DNA from: Erythrobacteraceae bacterium WH01K
GTDB lineage: Bacteria > Pseudomonadota > Alphaproteobacteria > Sphingomonadales > Sphingomonadaceae
DNA length: 64,000 nucleotides
Assembly (NCBI GenBank): GCA_027941995.1
Contig: CP115966.1
Span: forward strand, 1,984,001 to 2,048,000
Direction of reading: 5' to 3'
Part shown: positions 17,147 to 28,370 of the stretch, in pieces
How the letters are laid out: each line of letters opens with the position of its first letter
Position numbering within the stretch: position 1 is the first letter of the stretch
Made by a program: the position numbers and the translations under genes
Notes under the pieces: model-generated
What the model saw: the letters and a program-made list of their open reading frames with translations, nothing else
Database searches by the model: none
What the model was told of the DNA's origin: nothing

Positions 17147-17673
17147 TGGCCATCGATCCGGCCCAGGAGTTCAAACCCGTAAGGATCGCCCTGCTGACCG
17201 TGTCCGACACGCGCACGGCAGCCGACGACAGTTCGGGAAACATCCTGGCAAACCGGATAGAGGCAGCGGGCCATGAACTCGTCACGCGCGAGATCAGCCG
17301 GGACAATGCGGAGGAAATCACCGCCCATCTCCACCGCTGGATCGACAGCGAACAGATCGATGCGGTCATCACCACCGGCGGAACCGGCCTCACCGGACGC
17401 GATGTCACGCCCGAAGCGCTCGCGCAGGTGAAGACACGCGACATTCCAGGCTTCGGCGAACTGTTCCGCTGGCTCAGCTATGAAAAGATCGGGACCAGCA
17501 CGATCCAGAGCCGTGCCTGCGCTGTCGTGGCGCGGGGAACGTACATCTTCGCGCTGCCCGGATCGAACGGCGCGGTGAAGGATGGCTGGGACATGATCCT
17601 CGCCGAACAGCTAGACAGCCGCAACCGGCCCTGCAATTTCGTCGACGTGATGCCGCGCCTGCGGGAGCGCTAG
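17146..17673 (+). CDS. moaB: molybdenum cofactor biosynthesis protein B
   Basis: MogA/MoaB family protein of 175 residues that adenylates molybdopterin during molybdenum cofactor synthesis. The family signature TTGGTGLTGRDVTPEA is intact, as are the N-terminal strand IALLTVSDTRT and the C-terminal FALPGSNGAVKDGWD. The start ATG 17146 uses the last base of the transglycosylase stop (TGATG). No other molybdenum cofactor genes are in the window. MoaB and MogA are hard to separate by eye; the short length and the sequence around the signature favour MoaB. Confidence 0.93.
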   Translation: MAIDPAQEFKPVRIALLTVSDTRTAADDSSGNILANRIEAAGHELVTREISRDNAEEITAHLHRWIDSEQIDAVITTGGTGLTGRDVTPEALAQVKTRDIPGFGELFRWLSYEKIGTSTIQSRACAVVARGTYIFALPGSNGAVKDGWDMILAEQLDSRNRPCNFVDVMPRLRER

Positions 17674-17712
17674 GCCCTTTCCTACAAGCGATGTTCTTTC
17701 TATGTTCCGCCC

Positions 17713-18798
17713 ATGGAGCAAAGGAAGGAACCTGCCCGTCACGGCCGAGGAGCGCAGTCTTCTGCGGTTCCGACGCGGTTCGGGCTAGCGACTCGCGAAG
17801 CGGACGGCGACTGGCGCGACCATGTCGGGCTGCTCGACGGGACGCCGCCGAAAATCCGCACGCATGTCACGCAAGAGCGGCCCAAGTCGATCCTGTCGTT
17901 CAACCAGTCGCCCGACATCTTCTTCGACCGTTCAATCAACGCCTATCGCGGGTGCGAGCATGGCTGCGTCTATTGCTTTGCCAGGCCGACCCATGCCTAT
18001 CACGACCTGTCGCCGGGGCTGGATTTCGAGACGCAGCTGTTCGCCAAGCCGGATGCGGCGAAGTTGCTGCGCGAAACGCTCAGCCGCCCGAAATACCGCC
18101 CGCGCCCGATCGCCATGGGGACGAACACCGATCCGTACCAGCCGATCGAGCGCGATTACCGCATCACCCGCGCCGTGCTGAAAGTGTGCCTCGATGCGCG
18201 CCATCCGGTGACGATCACGACCAAGTCGGACCGGGTGCTGGACGATCTCGATTTGCTGCGGGCGATGGCCAAGCGGCGGCTGGTGGCGGTGGCAATTTCC
18301 GTGACGAGCCTCGACCCGAAGCTGTCGGGCAAGCTCGAACCGCGCGCAGCCTCGCCCGCCAAACGGCTGGCGGCGCTGGGGAAACTGGCCGAGGCGGGCG
18401 TGCCGACCCATTGCTCGGTAGCGCCCGTCATCCCGGCCATCACCGACGAGTTCATGGAGGAAATCGTCGCTAGAGCCGCCGCGCTCGGCGTCGACAGCGT
18501 CGGCTGGATACCGCTCCGCCTGCCGCACGAAGTCGCCCCGCTCTTCCGCGAATGGCTCAGCGTCCACTACCCCGAACGCGGCGACAAGGTGATGAGCATC
18601 GTCCGCTCCATCCGTGACGGCAAGGACAACGACCCAAGCTTCTTCAGCCGCCTGAAACCGACAGGCGTATGGGCGGATTTGTTTCGCGCAAGGTTCCGCC
18701 TCGCCTGCAAGCGAGCGGGTATCGACAAGGCGAAATTCGCGCTGGACTGTACGCAGTTTCGCCGACCGGAGGTAGGTGGGCAAATGCGGTTGTTTTAG
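17713..18798 (+). CDS. PA0069-type radical SAM protein (SplB-like)
   Basis: Radical SAM enzyme of 361 residues in the family annotated as PA0069 or Rv2578c, related to spore photoproduct lyase. The [4Fe-4S] motif is Cys81-x3-Cys85-x2-Cys88 in GCEHGCVYCFAR. Other conserved blocks are MGTNTDPYQPIE, VTITTKSDRVLRD-like TTKSDRVLDDL, and RLPHEVAPLF. The function of the family is not established; genomic habits suggest nucleic-acid or RNA modification. The ATG at 17713 follows a 39-base gap after moaB. The 3' end overlaps the convergent lipoprotein gene by four bases (TTAG). Confidence 0.88.
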   Translation: MEQRKEPARHGRGAQSSAVPTRFGLATREADGDWRDHVGLLDGTPPKIRTHVTQERPKSILSFNQSPDIFFDRSINAYRGCEHGCVYCFARPTHAYHDLSPGLDFETQLFAKPDAAKLLRETLSRPKYRPRPIAMGTNTDPYQPIERDYRITRAVLKVCLDARHPVTITTKSDRVLDDLDLLRAMAKRRLVAVAISVTSLDPKLSGKLEPRAASPAKRLAALGKLAEAGVPTHCSVAPVIPAITDEFMEEIVARAAALGVDSVGWIPLRLPHEVAPLFREWLSVHYPERGDKVMSIVRSIRDGKDNDPSFFSRLKPTGVWADLFRARFRLACKRAGIDKAKFALDCTQFRRPEVGGQMRLF

Positions 18799-19217
18799 GG
18801 AGGCGGAGGAGGGCCAAAGGGGTCACGGGTCATTTCGATCGCCGTTATCTCAAAAAAATCGACGCGGCAGTTATTGACCCCCAAATGACCAAAAATGCCT
18901 CCAGTCTGATAGGTCCCTTTCCCTCGCATACGGATTGAGGCCCTCCCTTCCGCTTGCAAATTACGCTCTTCGAGAAAATCGCTAAAGACCAAAGACGCCT
19001 TGCCGGTCGTTCTCAAGTCGCACCGCGTTTCGGCAGATTCGTGGCAATTTTCATATACGCCACGCTCGCAAATTAAGAATTCTTGACCTTCGAAGGCACC
19101 CAGTATCGCGATCCCCTCGAACGTCTGATCATTCGTCGATCTTGCTGCACGTTCCTCGTCACTTTGAGAAGAGCAAGCGGCAAGCAACACTAATCCAAAT
19201 ATTCCGAGGCGAATCAA
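18795..19217 (-). CDS. small orphan lipoprotein with TTG start
   Basis: Protein of 140 residues with a clear lipoprotein signal: IRLGIFGLVLLAACSSQS, lipobox LAAC. The mature part has four further cysteines (LICERG, ENCHES, TRCDLR, NNCRVD), suggesting two disulfides in the periplasm, and ends in an unusual proline tail PFGPPPPP. No ATG fits. The TTG at 19217 overlaps the stop of the DUF1330 gene as TTGA, which supports both the start and translational coupling. Base composition looks clearly more AT-rich than the flanking genes (for example around 18840-18960 and 19060-19200), hinting at a recent or variable gene. I do not recognise a family. Confidence 0.7.
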   Translation of the reverse strand: MIRLGIFGLVLLAACSSQSDEERAARSTNDQTFEGIAILGAFEGQEFLICERGVYENCHESAETRCDLRTTGKASLVFSDFLEERNLQAEGRASIRMRGKGTYQTGGIFGHLGVNNCRVDFFEITAIEMTRDPFGPPPPP

Positions 19218-19648
19218 GAAAACCCGTCCCCGCCCTCGCCCGGCTTGAACCGCACTAACCGGCTGTCCTCCAGCGCCGCCGTCCGGTTCACCACCGCCTT
19301 CTGATAGTCTGCATCCTTGATCATCTCGAAGAACGCACCCGCATTCGGGTACTGCGCCACAAAGCCGTCGTGCCAGTGCATCGCTTCCGGCCCGGTCACG
19401 ACCGTCTGGAACGCGCCGCGCCAGACGATCGTCCCGCCGACGCGGCGGAAGATCGGGCCGCTGGTCTTGCCGTATTCCTCGTAGGCGCGGCGGCCGGTCC
19501 AACCATTGCCGTGGTGTTCGTGCCCTTCCGGATATTCCGCCTGCTCGCGGTATTGCAGCAGGTTGAGCATGTGGATCGGCTCATCGCGCGGCAGGTCCTT
19601 GAACGCCTGGAAATTCGCCGGCGAGGGATCGATGTAACGCTCGGCCAT
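19214..19648 (-). CDS. DUF1330 domain-containing protein
   Basis: Protein of 144 residues with the small ferredoxin-like alpha/beta barrel fold of DUF1330. Typical features are EPIHMLNLLQYR near the N-terminus, GPIFRRVGGTIVWRG, and the C-terminal HWHDGFVAQYPNAGAF with DYQKAVVNRTAAL. Related proteins are dimeric, and their activity is unknown. The start could be ATG 19648 or GTG 19654; the GTG overlaps the stop of the acyl-CoA synthetase as GTGA. Sitting directly downstream of the synthetase, it is probably on the same transcript, so a role in lipid or acyl metabolism is possible but unproven. Confidence 0.86.
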   Translation of the reverse strand: MAERYIDPSPANFQAFKDLPRDEPIHMLNLLQYREQAEYPEGHEHHGNGWTGRRAYEEYGKTSGPIFRRVGGTIVWRGAFQTVVTGPEAMHWHDGFVAQYPNAGAFFEMIKDADYQKAVVNRTAALEDSRLVRFKPGEGGDGFS

Positions 19649-19650
19649 GG

Positions 19651-21273
19651 TCACGCCTCCAAAGTGTAATCGGCGAACCGGTCGCGCAGGTCCTTCTTGC
19701 TGATCTTGCCCGTCGCGGTGTGGGGGATGTCATCGACGAATTCGACCGCGTCGGGCAGCCACCACTTGGCGATCTTGTCGGACAGGAAATTAACCACGCT
19801 TTCCGCCGTGCAGTCCTCGCCTTCCTTCCTGACCACGAACAGCACAGGGCGCTCGTCCCATTTGGGATGCGCCATACCGATGCAGGCCGCCTCTGCCACG
19901 GCGGGATGGCCCACGGCTGCGTTTTCCAGCTCGACCGAGCTGATCCATTCGCCGCCCGACTTGATGACGTCCTTCGTCCGGTCGGTCAGCTGCAGCGTGC
20001 CGTCGGGATGCAGGATGCCGACATCGCCGGTGTCGAACCAGCCATCTGCCGTCACCGCGTCCTCGTCCGCCTTGAAATAGCGCTTCACCACCCACGGCCC
20101 GCGGATCTGCAAGGCGCCGCTGGTCTCGCCATCGCGCGGCAGGACCTTCGTGAAGTCGTCGAGATCGACGGTGCGCAATTCCACGCCGAAGATGGGGCGG
20201 CCCTGCATCGCGGTCTTCTCGACCTGTTGTTCGAAACTGAGCTGGTCCCAATCATGCGTCGGCCCACCCACGGTGCCGATGGGGCTGGTCTCCGTCATGC
20301 CCCAGGCGTGCTGGACGCGGGTGCCGTTCTTCATCAGCCGCTCGATCATGAACTTGGGCGCGGCCGAGCCGCCGATCGTCGCCGCCTTCAGTTTCGGCAG
20401 GTCCACGCCTTCCTTGTCGCAATACTGGAAGTGCGCGAGCCAGACCGTCGGCACGCCCGCGCTGTCGGTCACGCCTTCGCGCTTCATCAATTCGTCCAGC
20501 ACCGCCGGATCGTTCACGGCGGAGAACACGAACTTGATGCCCGCCATCGCGCCGGCATAGGGCAGCCCCCAGCTTGCCGCATGGAACATCGGCACGACGG
20601 GCAGCATCACGCTGGACGCGCTGAAGTTGAAGGCCGCCGGTTGCAGGCCGGCCATTGCGTGCAGCACCGTGCTGCGGTGTTCGTATTGCACGCCCTTTGG
20701 ATTGCCGGTCGTGCCGCTGGTGTAGCAGATCATGCAAGGGTCGGTTTCACCGCCCCCGGCCCACTCGTAATTGCCGTCCTGCGCGCCGATCCAGTCCTCG
20801 AAGCTCTGCGACTGGTCGCCGGAGCTTGCCCCGGACCCCGATCCGGGGTCGAAGCAGATGTAATGCTCAACGGTCGTCCATTTGTCCCGCATCATGTCGA
20901 CGATGGGCTGGAAGGCCGCATCGTAGAGCATCACCTTGTCCTCGGCGTGATTGACGATGTATTCCAGCTGGTCCTCGAACAGGCGCGGGTTCACGGTGTG
21001 CAGGACCCCGCCCATTCCGGCGACGCCGTACCAACTGACGAGATGGCGCGAGTGGTTCATGGCGAGGCTGGCGACCTTGTCACCCGGCTTCAGGCCCAGG
21101 GCTTCCAGCGCCTGCGCCATCTTCAGCGCGTCGGTGCGGATGCCCGCCCAATCGGTCCGTGTCTCGCTGCCATCGGCCCAGCGCGTGACGATTTCGCGCG
21201 TCCCGCTCTCCCGTGCGGCATGGTCGATCACATGCGTCACGCGCATGGTCCAGTCCTGCATCGCTCCCAACAT
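19651..21273 (-). CDS. long-chain acyl-CoA synthetase (AMP-forming)
   Basis: ANL-family ligase of 540 residues that activates fatty acids to CoA esters. Core motifs are the P-loop ICYTSGTTGNPKGV, the aromatic segment PMFHAASWGLPY, WGMTETSPIG, the adenylate-binding DGWFDTGDVGIL, and the C-terminal lysine in HTATGKISKK. I placed the start at ATG 21273, after a strong GGAGAGGAG ribosome site; the open frame continues upstream without family similarity. Residues encoded at about 20821-20850 (FDPGSGSGASSG) look like an in-frame insertion of a short palindromic repeat in a surface loop; see the repeat feature. The pairing with ETF-QO elsewhere in the window suits fatty-acid oxidation. Confidence 0.93.
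   Translation of the reverse strand: MLGAMQDWTMRVTHVIDHAARESGTREIVTRWADGSETRTDWAGIRTDALKMAQALEALGLKPGDKVASLAMNHSRHLVSWYGVAGMGGVLHTVNPRLFEDQLEYIVNHAEDKVMLYDAAFQPIVDMMRDKWTTVEHYICFDPGSGSGASSGDQSQSFEDWIGAQDGNYEWAGGGETDPCMICYTSGTTGNPKGVQYEHRSTVLHAMAGLQPAAFNFSASSVMLPVVPMFHAASWGLPYAGAMAGIKFVFSAVNDPAVLDELMKREGVTDSAGVPTVWLAHFQYCDKEGVDLPKLKAATIGGSAAPKFMIERLMKNGTRVQHAWGMTETSPIGTVGGPTHDWDQLSFEQQVEKTAMQGRPIFGVELRTVDLDDFTKVLPRDGETSGALQIRGPWVVKRYFKADEDAVTADGWFDTGDVGILHPDGTLQLTDRTKDVIKSGGEWISSVELENAAVGHPAVAEAACIGMAHPKWDERPVLFVVRKEGEDCTAESVVNFLSDKIAKWWLPDAVEFVDDIPHTATGKISKKDLRDRFADYTLEA
20829..20850. repeat. short GC-rich palindrome (REP-like) inside the acyl-CoA synthetase gene
   Basis: The bases form two mutually exclusive hairpins: CCCCGGA-CCCCGA-TCCGGGG (20829-20848) and GACCCC-GATCC-GGGGTC (20834-20850). 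The unit is flanked by GCTTG and GAAGC, which extend the impression of symmetry. It is translated in frame as a glycine/serine-rich loop between HYICFD and QSQSFEDW. Palindromes of this kind are widespread as REP-like units in alphaproteobacterial genomes (general knowledge). Only one clear copy was found by eye in this window. Confidence 0.6.
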
Positions 21274-21377
21274 CGGCGGCTCTCCTCTCCAGGGGTTTCT
21301 GTTTGCAACAGGAGTGCGCAAAGGGGCGCGCCGTCGCAAGGAAAAATCGCGGGCCGCAGGCTAAAGCGGCGCTTTTG

Positions 21378-24869
<3,492 letters not shown>

Positions 24870-24959
24870 GGTACCAAGGTAGGCCTTCGCGCGCTGCCCG
24901 CAAGCGGCCTTGCCCGCCTGTCACCAGACCTGTCGACAGCTTCGCGGCGAGGCGGAAAT

Positions 24960-25310
24960 TTAAGAAGACGCGGACCCATCGCCCTGCGCCTTCGCCGCGG
25001 CGATCTTCTTGCGCGTGTCGCGGATGCTCGACCATGCGCCGTAGAGGATCAGCGCGGCGAGGAAGATCCATACCCAGACCGGGATATTGCGTCCGGCAAT
25101 GGCGAGGTAAAGATAGGCGGAGACGAAGAAGAACCCGGCGCTGAGCGTGGGCAGGACCGTCGACCGGCCAGCCTTTGCGCGCCGGACGAGCCAGCCGATG
25201 CTGAGCAGGAAAAACGGTATCGCACCGACATAGATGGCGCCGAAGATGTAGGGATTCACCCCGTATTCCGCGCCGAGCGACAGGAACCACTGATTGATCG
25301 TTTCAAGCAT
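24960..25310 (-). CDS. small membrane protein, three predicted transmembrane segments
   Basis: Hypothetical protein of 116 residues. Hydrophobic segments are about residues 20-42 (PYIFGAIYVGAIPFFLL), 52-70 (LPTLSAGFFFVSAYLYL) and 76-94 (VWVWIFLAALILYGAW); a basic cytoplasmic-looking tail DTRKKIAAAKAQ follows. The start is ATG 25310 (MLETINQWFLS); the reading frame runs further upstream but only as an overlap of the next gene. It lies between glutathione peroxidase (34-base gap) and dnaE (90-base gap). I do not recognise a functional family. Confidence 0.72.
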   Translation of the reverse strand: MLETINQWFLSLGAEYGVNPYIFGAIYVGAIPFFLLSIGWLVRRAKAGRSTVLPTLSAGFFFVSAYLYLAIAGRNIPVWVWIFLAALILYGAWSSIRDTRKKIAAAKAQGDGSASS

Positions 25311-25344
25311 GACGCCTGCCTTTTCGCCGCTGGCGCTTCTGCGG

Positions 25345-25824
25345 TTACAGCAGTTTCTCGATATGGCGGGCGAGCGATTTGGGTGCGTCCTGCGGGGCGA
25401 AACGGCGCACGACATTGCCATCGCGGTCGACGAGGAACTTCGTGAAGTTCCATTTGACCGCTTTCGAACCCATAAGGCCCTTCGCTTCCCCCTTCATCCA
25501 GTCGAACAGTGGAGAGGCATCGGGCCCGTTGACATCGATCTTCGCCATCAGCGGGAAGCTGGTGTCGTAATTCAACTGGCAAAAATTGGCGATTTCCTCG
25601 GCATCGCCGGGTTCCTGTGCGCCGAACTGGTTGCAGGGGAAGGCAAGCACCTCGAACCCCTGGTCGCCATAGGTTTCCTGAAGCTTCTCGAGCCCTTCAT
25701 ATTGCGGCGTGAAGCCGCATTTGCTGGCGGTGTTCACGACCAGCAGGACCTTGCCTTTCTTGGAGACGAGATCGAGCTCTTCGCCCCTGTTCGTGCGAAC
25801 GGTAAAATCTGCGATCGTCGTCAT
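25345..25824 (-). CDS. glutathione peroxidase (thioredoxin-fold, cysteine type)
   Basis: Peroxidase of 159 residues that reduces hydroperoxides with glutathione or thioredoxin. The active cysteine is Cys36 in NTASKCGFTPQYEGL; the rest of the catalytic tetrad is Gln70 in CNQFGAQEPG and Trp125-Asn126 in KWNFTKFLVD. A resolving cysteine is likely in LAFPCNQF. It has no selenocysteine codon. The start ATG 25824 (MTTIADF) fits the family N-terminus; the frame extends 18 codons upstream without similarity. Confidence 0.94.
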   Translation of the reverse strand: MTTIADFTVRTNRGEELDLVSKKGKVLLVVNTASKCGFTPQYEGLEKLQETYGDQGFEVLAFPCNQFGAQEPGDAEEIANFCQLNYDTSFPLMAKIDVNGPDASPLFDWMKGEAKGLMGSKAVKWNFTKFLVDRDGNVVRRFAPQDAPKSLARHIEKLL

Positions 25825-25903
25825 ATCTGGTCCAATGCTGATGGCAGCAATATCGCCCGTGATCGGGGCAGCCGGCACGGACTTTCCGGTCCGCTCACGG
25901 GCG

Positions 25904-26185
25904 TCAGTCTGCGCGCGGGAAATCCGGATGCCGGGCGAGAGCCGTTGCCTCTTCGGCAGTAAATTCGCGGTCGCCGGATTTCTCGATCACGTAGTCGCGC
26001 CGTTCCTCTTCTGGAAGGAGCATCATGTGACGGATCATGTCCGCAAACGTGCCATTGCGCAGCGATTTCGAACCGTCGAGCAGGCCGTCACCGTCGTTCT
26101 TGCGATGCAGGGCGGCGCGATCTTCCCAGTTGATCGCGTTTGTGCCGGTCGGGAAGCCCTCATACGTACTGGGATGGTCGCTCAT
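25904..26185 (-). CDS. small acidic hypothetical protein
   Basis: Soluble protein of 93 residues starting at ATG 26185, with AAGGAGA as ribosome site nine bases upstream. It is rich in charged residues (LLPEEERRDYVIEKSGDREFTAEEA) and appears helical in the second half; no signal peptide, cysteine pair or catalytic motif is visible. The N-terminus MSDHPSTYEGF and the phrase INWEDRAALHRKNDGD are of a kind I associate with uncharacterised alphaproteobacterial proteins only. It lies 64 bases downstream of lolD and 79 bases upstream of glutathione peroxidase. Confidence 0.68.
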   Translation of the reverse strand: MSDHPSTYEGFPTGTNAINWEDRAALHRKNDGDGLLDGSKSLRNGTFADMIRHMMLLPEEERRDYVIEKSGDREFTAEEATALARHPDFPRAD

Positions 26186-26249
26186 TCTTGAAATCTCCTT
26201 TGGTCGTGCAACGCAGGTTAGCCGCCGGGGTTTCCGCACGCCGCCCCGT

Positions 26250-26942
26250 TTATTCGAGCAATCCCTCGTGCAGCCGCACCACGCGGTCCATCTTCGCCGC
26301 CAGCCGTTCGTTATGCGTCGCGATCAGGGCTGCGCTGCCCTCGCCCCGGACCAGCGACAGGAACTGGTCGAGCACCCGGTCCGACGTGTGTTCGTCCAGA
26401 TTGCCCGTCGGCTCGTCCGCCAGCACCAGTTCGGGCCGGTTAGCCAGACCGCGTGCCACGGCAACCCGCTGCTGCTCTCCGCCGGAAAGCTGGCTGGGCC
26501 GGTGGTCCAGACGCTCCGCAAGGCCGAGAGCGGTCAGCAATTCCTCGGCCCGGGCCTGTGCAACCGGCTTGTCGACGCCCGCCACCAGCTGCGGCAGCAC
26601 CACGTTTTCCAGCGCGTTGAAATCGGGCAGCAGATGGTGGAACTGGTAGACGAAGCCCAGATGGTTACGCCGCAGTTCGGTGCGCGCCGCGCTGTCCGAT
26701 TTCTCCGCCGCCTGACCCGCAATCATGATTTCGCCGCCAAAGCCGCCTTCGAGCAGGCCGACCGCCTGCAGCAGCGTCGATTTGCCGGAGCCAGAAGGGC
26801 CCAGCAGCGCCACGATCTCGCCCGGACGGATGGCCATGTCGACGCCGCGCAGGACATCGATCCTGACGCCGCCCTGTTCGAAACTGCGGGTCAGGCCGCG
26901 CAGTTCGACCACCGGGCCGGCTTGCTGGAAAGGCTTATTCAT
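26250..26942 (-). CDS. lolD: lipoprotein-releasing ABC transporter ATP-binding protein
   Basis: ATPase of the Lol machinery that extracts mature lipoproteins from the inner membrane, 230 residues. Walker A is [13 protein letters not shown] (residues 47-59), the signature is [15 protein letters not shown], Walker B is [13 protein letters not shown], and the H-loop histidine is in IATHNERLA. LolD-like features include [18 protein letters not shown] around the Q-loop. The ATG at 26942 overlaps the end of the permease gene by eight bases, so the pair is co-translated. Confidence 0.95.
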   Translation of the reverse strand: MNKPFQQAGPVVELRGLTRSFEQGGVRIDVLRGVDMAIRPGEIVALLGPSGSGKSTLLQAVGLLEGGFGGEIMIAGQAAEKSDSAARTELRRNHLGFVYQFHHLLPDFNALENVVLPQLVAGVDKPVAQARAEELLTALGLAERLDHRPSQLSGGEQQRVAVARGLANRPELVLADEPTGNLDEHTSDRVLDQFLSLVRGEGSAALIATHNERLAAKMDRVVRLHEGLLE

Positions 26943-28176
26943 AGCGCAGCACCTGCACGGGATCGGTCGAGGACGCCTTGAGCGCGGGATAGAGCGTCGC
27001 CAGGAAGCTGAGGACCAGGGCCAGCGTCACGATCCCCACGATTTCCCACGGATCGGTCTTTGCCGGCAGGGTCGTCAGGAACCGGATGGACGGGTCCCAC
27101 AGGTTCTGCCCCGTCACCACCTCGATCACCTTCACGATCGGCTGGCGGAAGAACAGCACCAGGAAGCCCAGGACAAGGCCCGCCACCGTCCCGATGGCCC
27201 CGATGGTGAAACCGGTCGTGACGAAGATCTTCAGCAGGCTCTTCCGGGTCGCGCCCATCGTGCGCATGATCGCGATGTCGCGGGTTTTCGCGCGCACCAG
27301 CATGACAAGGCTAGACAGGATGTTGAACGCCGCCACCAGCACCATGAAGCTGAGCGCGAAGAACATGGCCACACGCTCCACCTGCAACGCCTCGAAGATC
27401 GTTGAATTGATGGTCTTCCAGTCCGACACGATCGCGCGGCCGCGCAGGCTTTGCTCGACCGGCGCCATGATCTCGCCGACGCGGTCCGCGTCTTCCGTCG
27501 TCACCTCGATCATGCCGATCGTCTCGCCCGTCAGCAGCAGGGTCTGCGCATCGGGGATCGGCATCACGATGAACGACTGGTCGTAGTCATACAGACCCAC
27601 TTCGAAGATCGCGCCGACCTCGTATCCGACCTGCCGCGGCACGGTCCCGAACGGGGTGGAGCGGCCCTGTGGGTTGATGATGGTCACCGTGTCGCCGACC
27701 CGCGCGCCAATATTTTCCGCCATGCGCGCACCGATGGCGACCGTGCCGGCATCGGGCTGCACGCGGCCCATGTCGCCGATAACCGTCTTCTCGCCCAGCG
27801 CTGCAATGTCTTCCTGCGTGTTGCCGCGCACCAGCGCAGCCTCCACCCGGCCTTCATAGGTGACAAGCAGGGGCTGCTCGATCAGGGGCGATGCGCTCGT
27901 CACGCCGGGGGTCTCGCGGATTTCCTCCAGCACGTCTTCCCAGTTGTCGAGCCGCCCGCCATAGGCCTGCACGATGGCGTGGCCGTTCAGCCCGACGATC
28001 TTGTCGAGCAGTTCCGCCCGGAAGCCGTTCATCACGCTCATCACGATCACCAGCATCGCGACCGACAGCATGACCACGCCGACGCTGATGCCGGCCACCA
28101 GCGCAATAAACGCCTCACCCTTGCCGGGGAGGAGGTAACGCCGCGCAATCGTTCTTTCGAATTGGCTCAGAAACAA
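26935..28176 (-). CDS. lipoprotein-releasing ABC transporter permease (LolC/E type)
   Basis: Inner-membrane permease of about 413 residues, four transmembrane segments: one near the N-terminus ([16 protein letters not shown] and following), then a large periplasmic MacB-like domain of about 210 residues, then three at the C-terminus ([47 protein letters not shown]). The coupling-helix block is [18 protein letters not shown] set the start at TTG 28176 because it restores the family N-terminus [22 protein letters not shown]; an ATG at 28254 would add about 26 residues of unrelated arginine/histidine-rich sequence. One permease gene with lolD fits the single LolF-like arrangement of alphaproteobacteria. 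Confidence 0.9.
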   Translation of the reverse strand: MFLSQFERTIARRYLLPGKGEAFIALVAGISVGVVMLSVAMLVIVMSVMNGFRAELLDKIVGLNGHAIVQAYGGRLDNWEDVLEEIRETPGVTSASPLIEQPLLVTYEGRVEAALVRGNTQEDIAALGEKTVIGDMGRVQPDAGTVAIGARMAENIGARVGDTVTIINPQGRSTPFGTVPRQVGYEVGAIFEVGLYDYDQSFIVMPIPDAQTLLLTGETIGMIEVTTEDADRVGEIMAPVEQSLRGRAIVSDWKTINSTIFEALQVERVAMFFALSFMVLVAAFNILSSLVMLVRAKTRDIAIMRTMGATRKSLLKIFVTTGFTIGAIGTVAGLVLGFLVLFFRQPIVKVIEVVTGQNLWDPSIRFLTTLPAKTDPWEIVGIVTLALVLSFLATLYPALKASSTDPVQVLRYE

Positions 28177-28370
28177 TGGGAAGTGCCGTCTATGGTGCCT
28201 GTTGGGATGCGGCCTTAGGTAGCTCGACCTGTCTAGGCAATGAAAGAGCGCCAAATCGGCCCGGACCGTCCACCGGAGATATCGCCCGGAGAACCACGCT
28301 GGCCTTGTAATAGGTCTGCAACATCGCCATTGCGTGGCCCATCGAGCGGGGCAGCGAGCGCGGCGATCTT

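Noticed and set aside
28177-28370. Possible cvpA or small RNA gene upstream of purF
   Set aside because: cvpA often precedes purF, but no frame here shows it, and no RNA fold or tRNA element was seen by eye.
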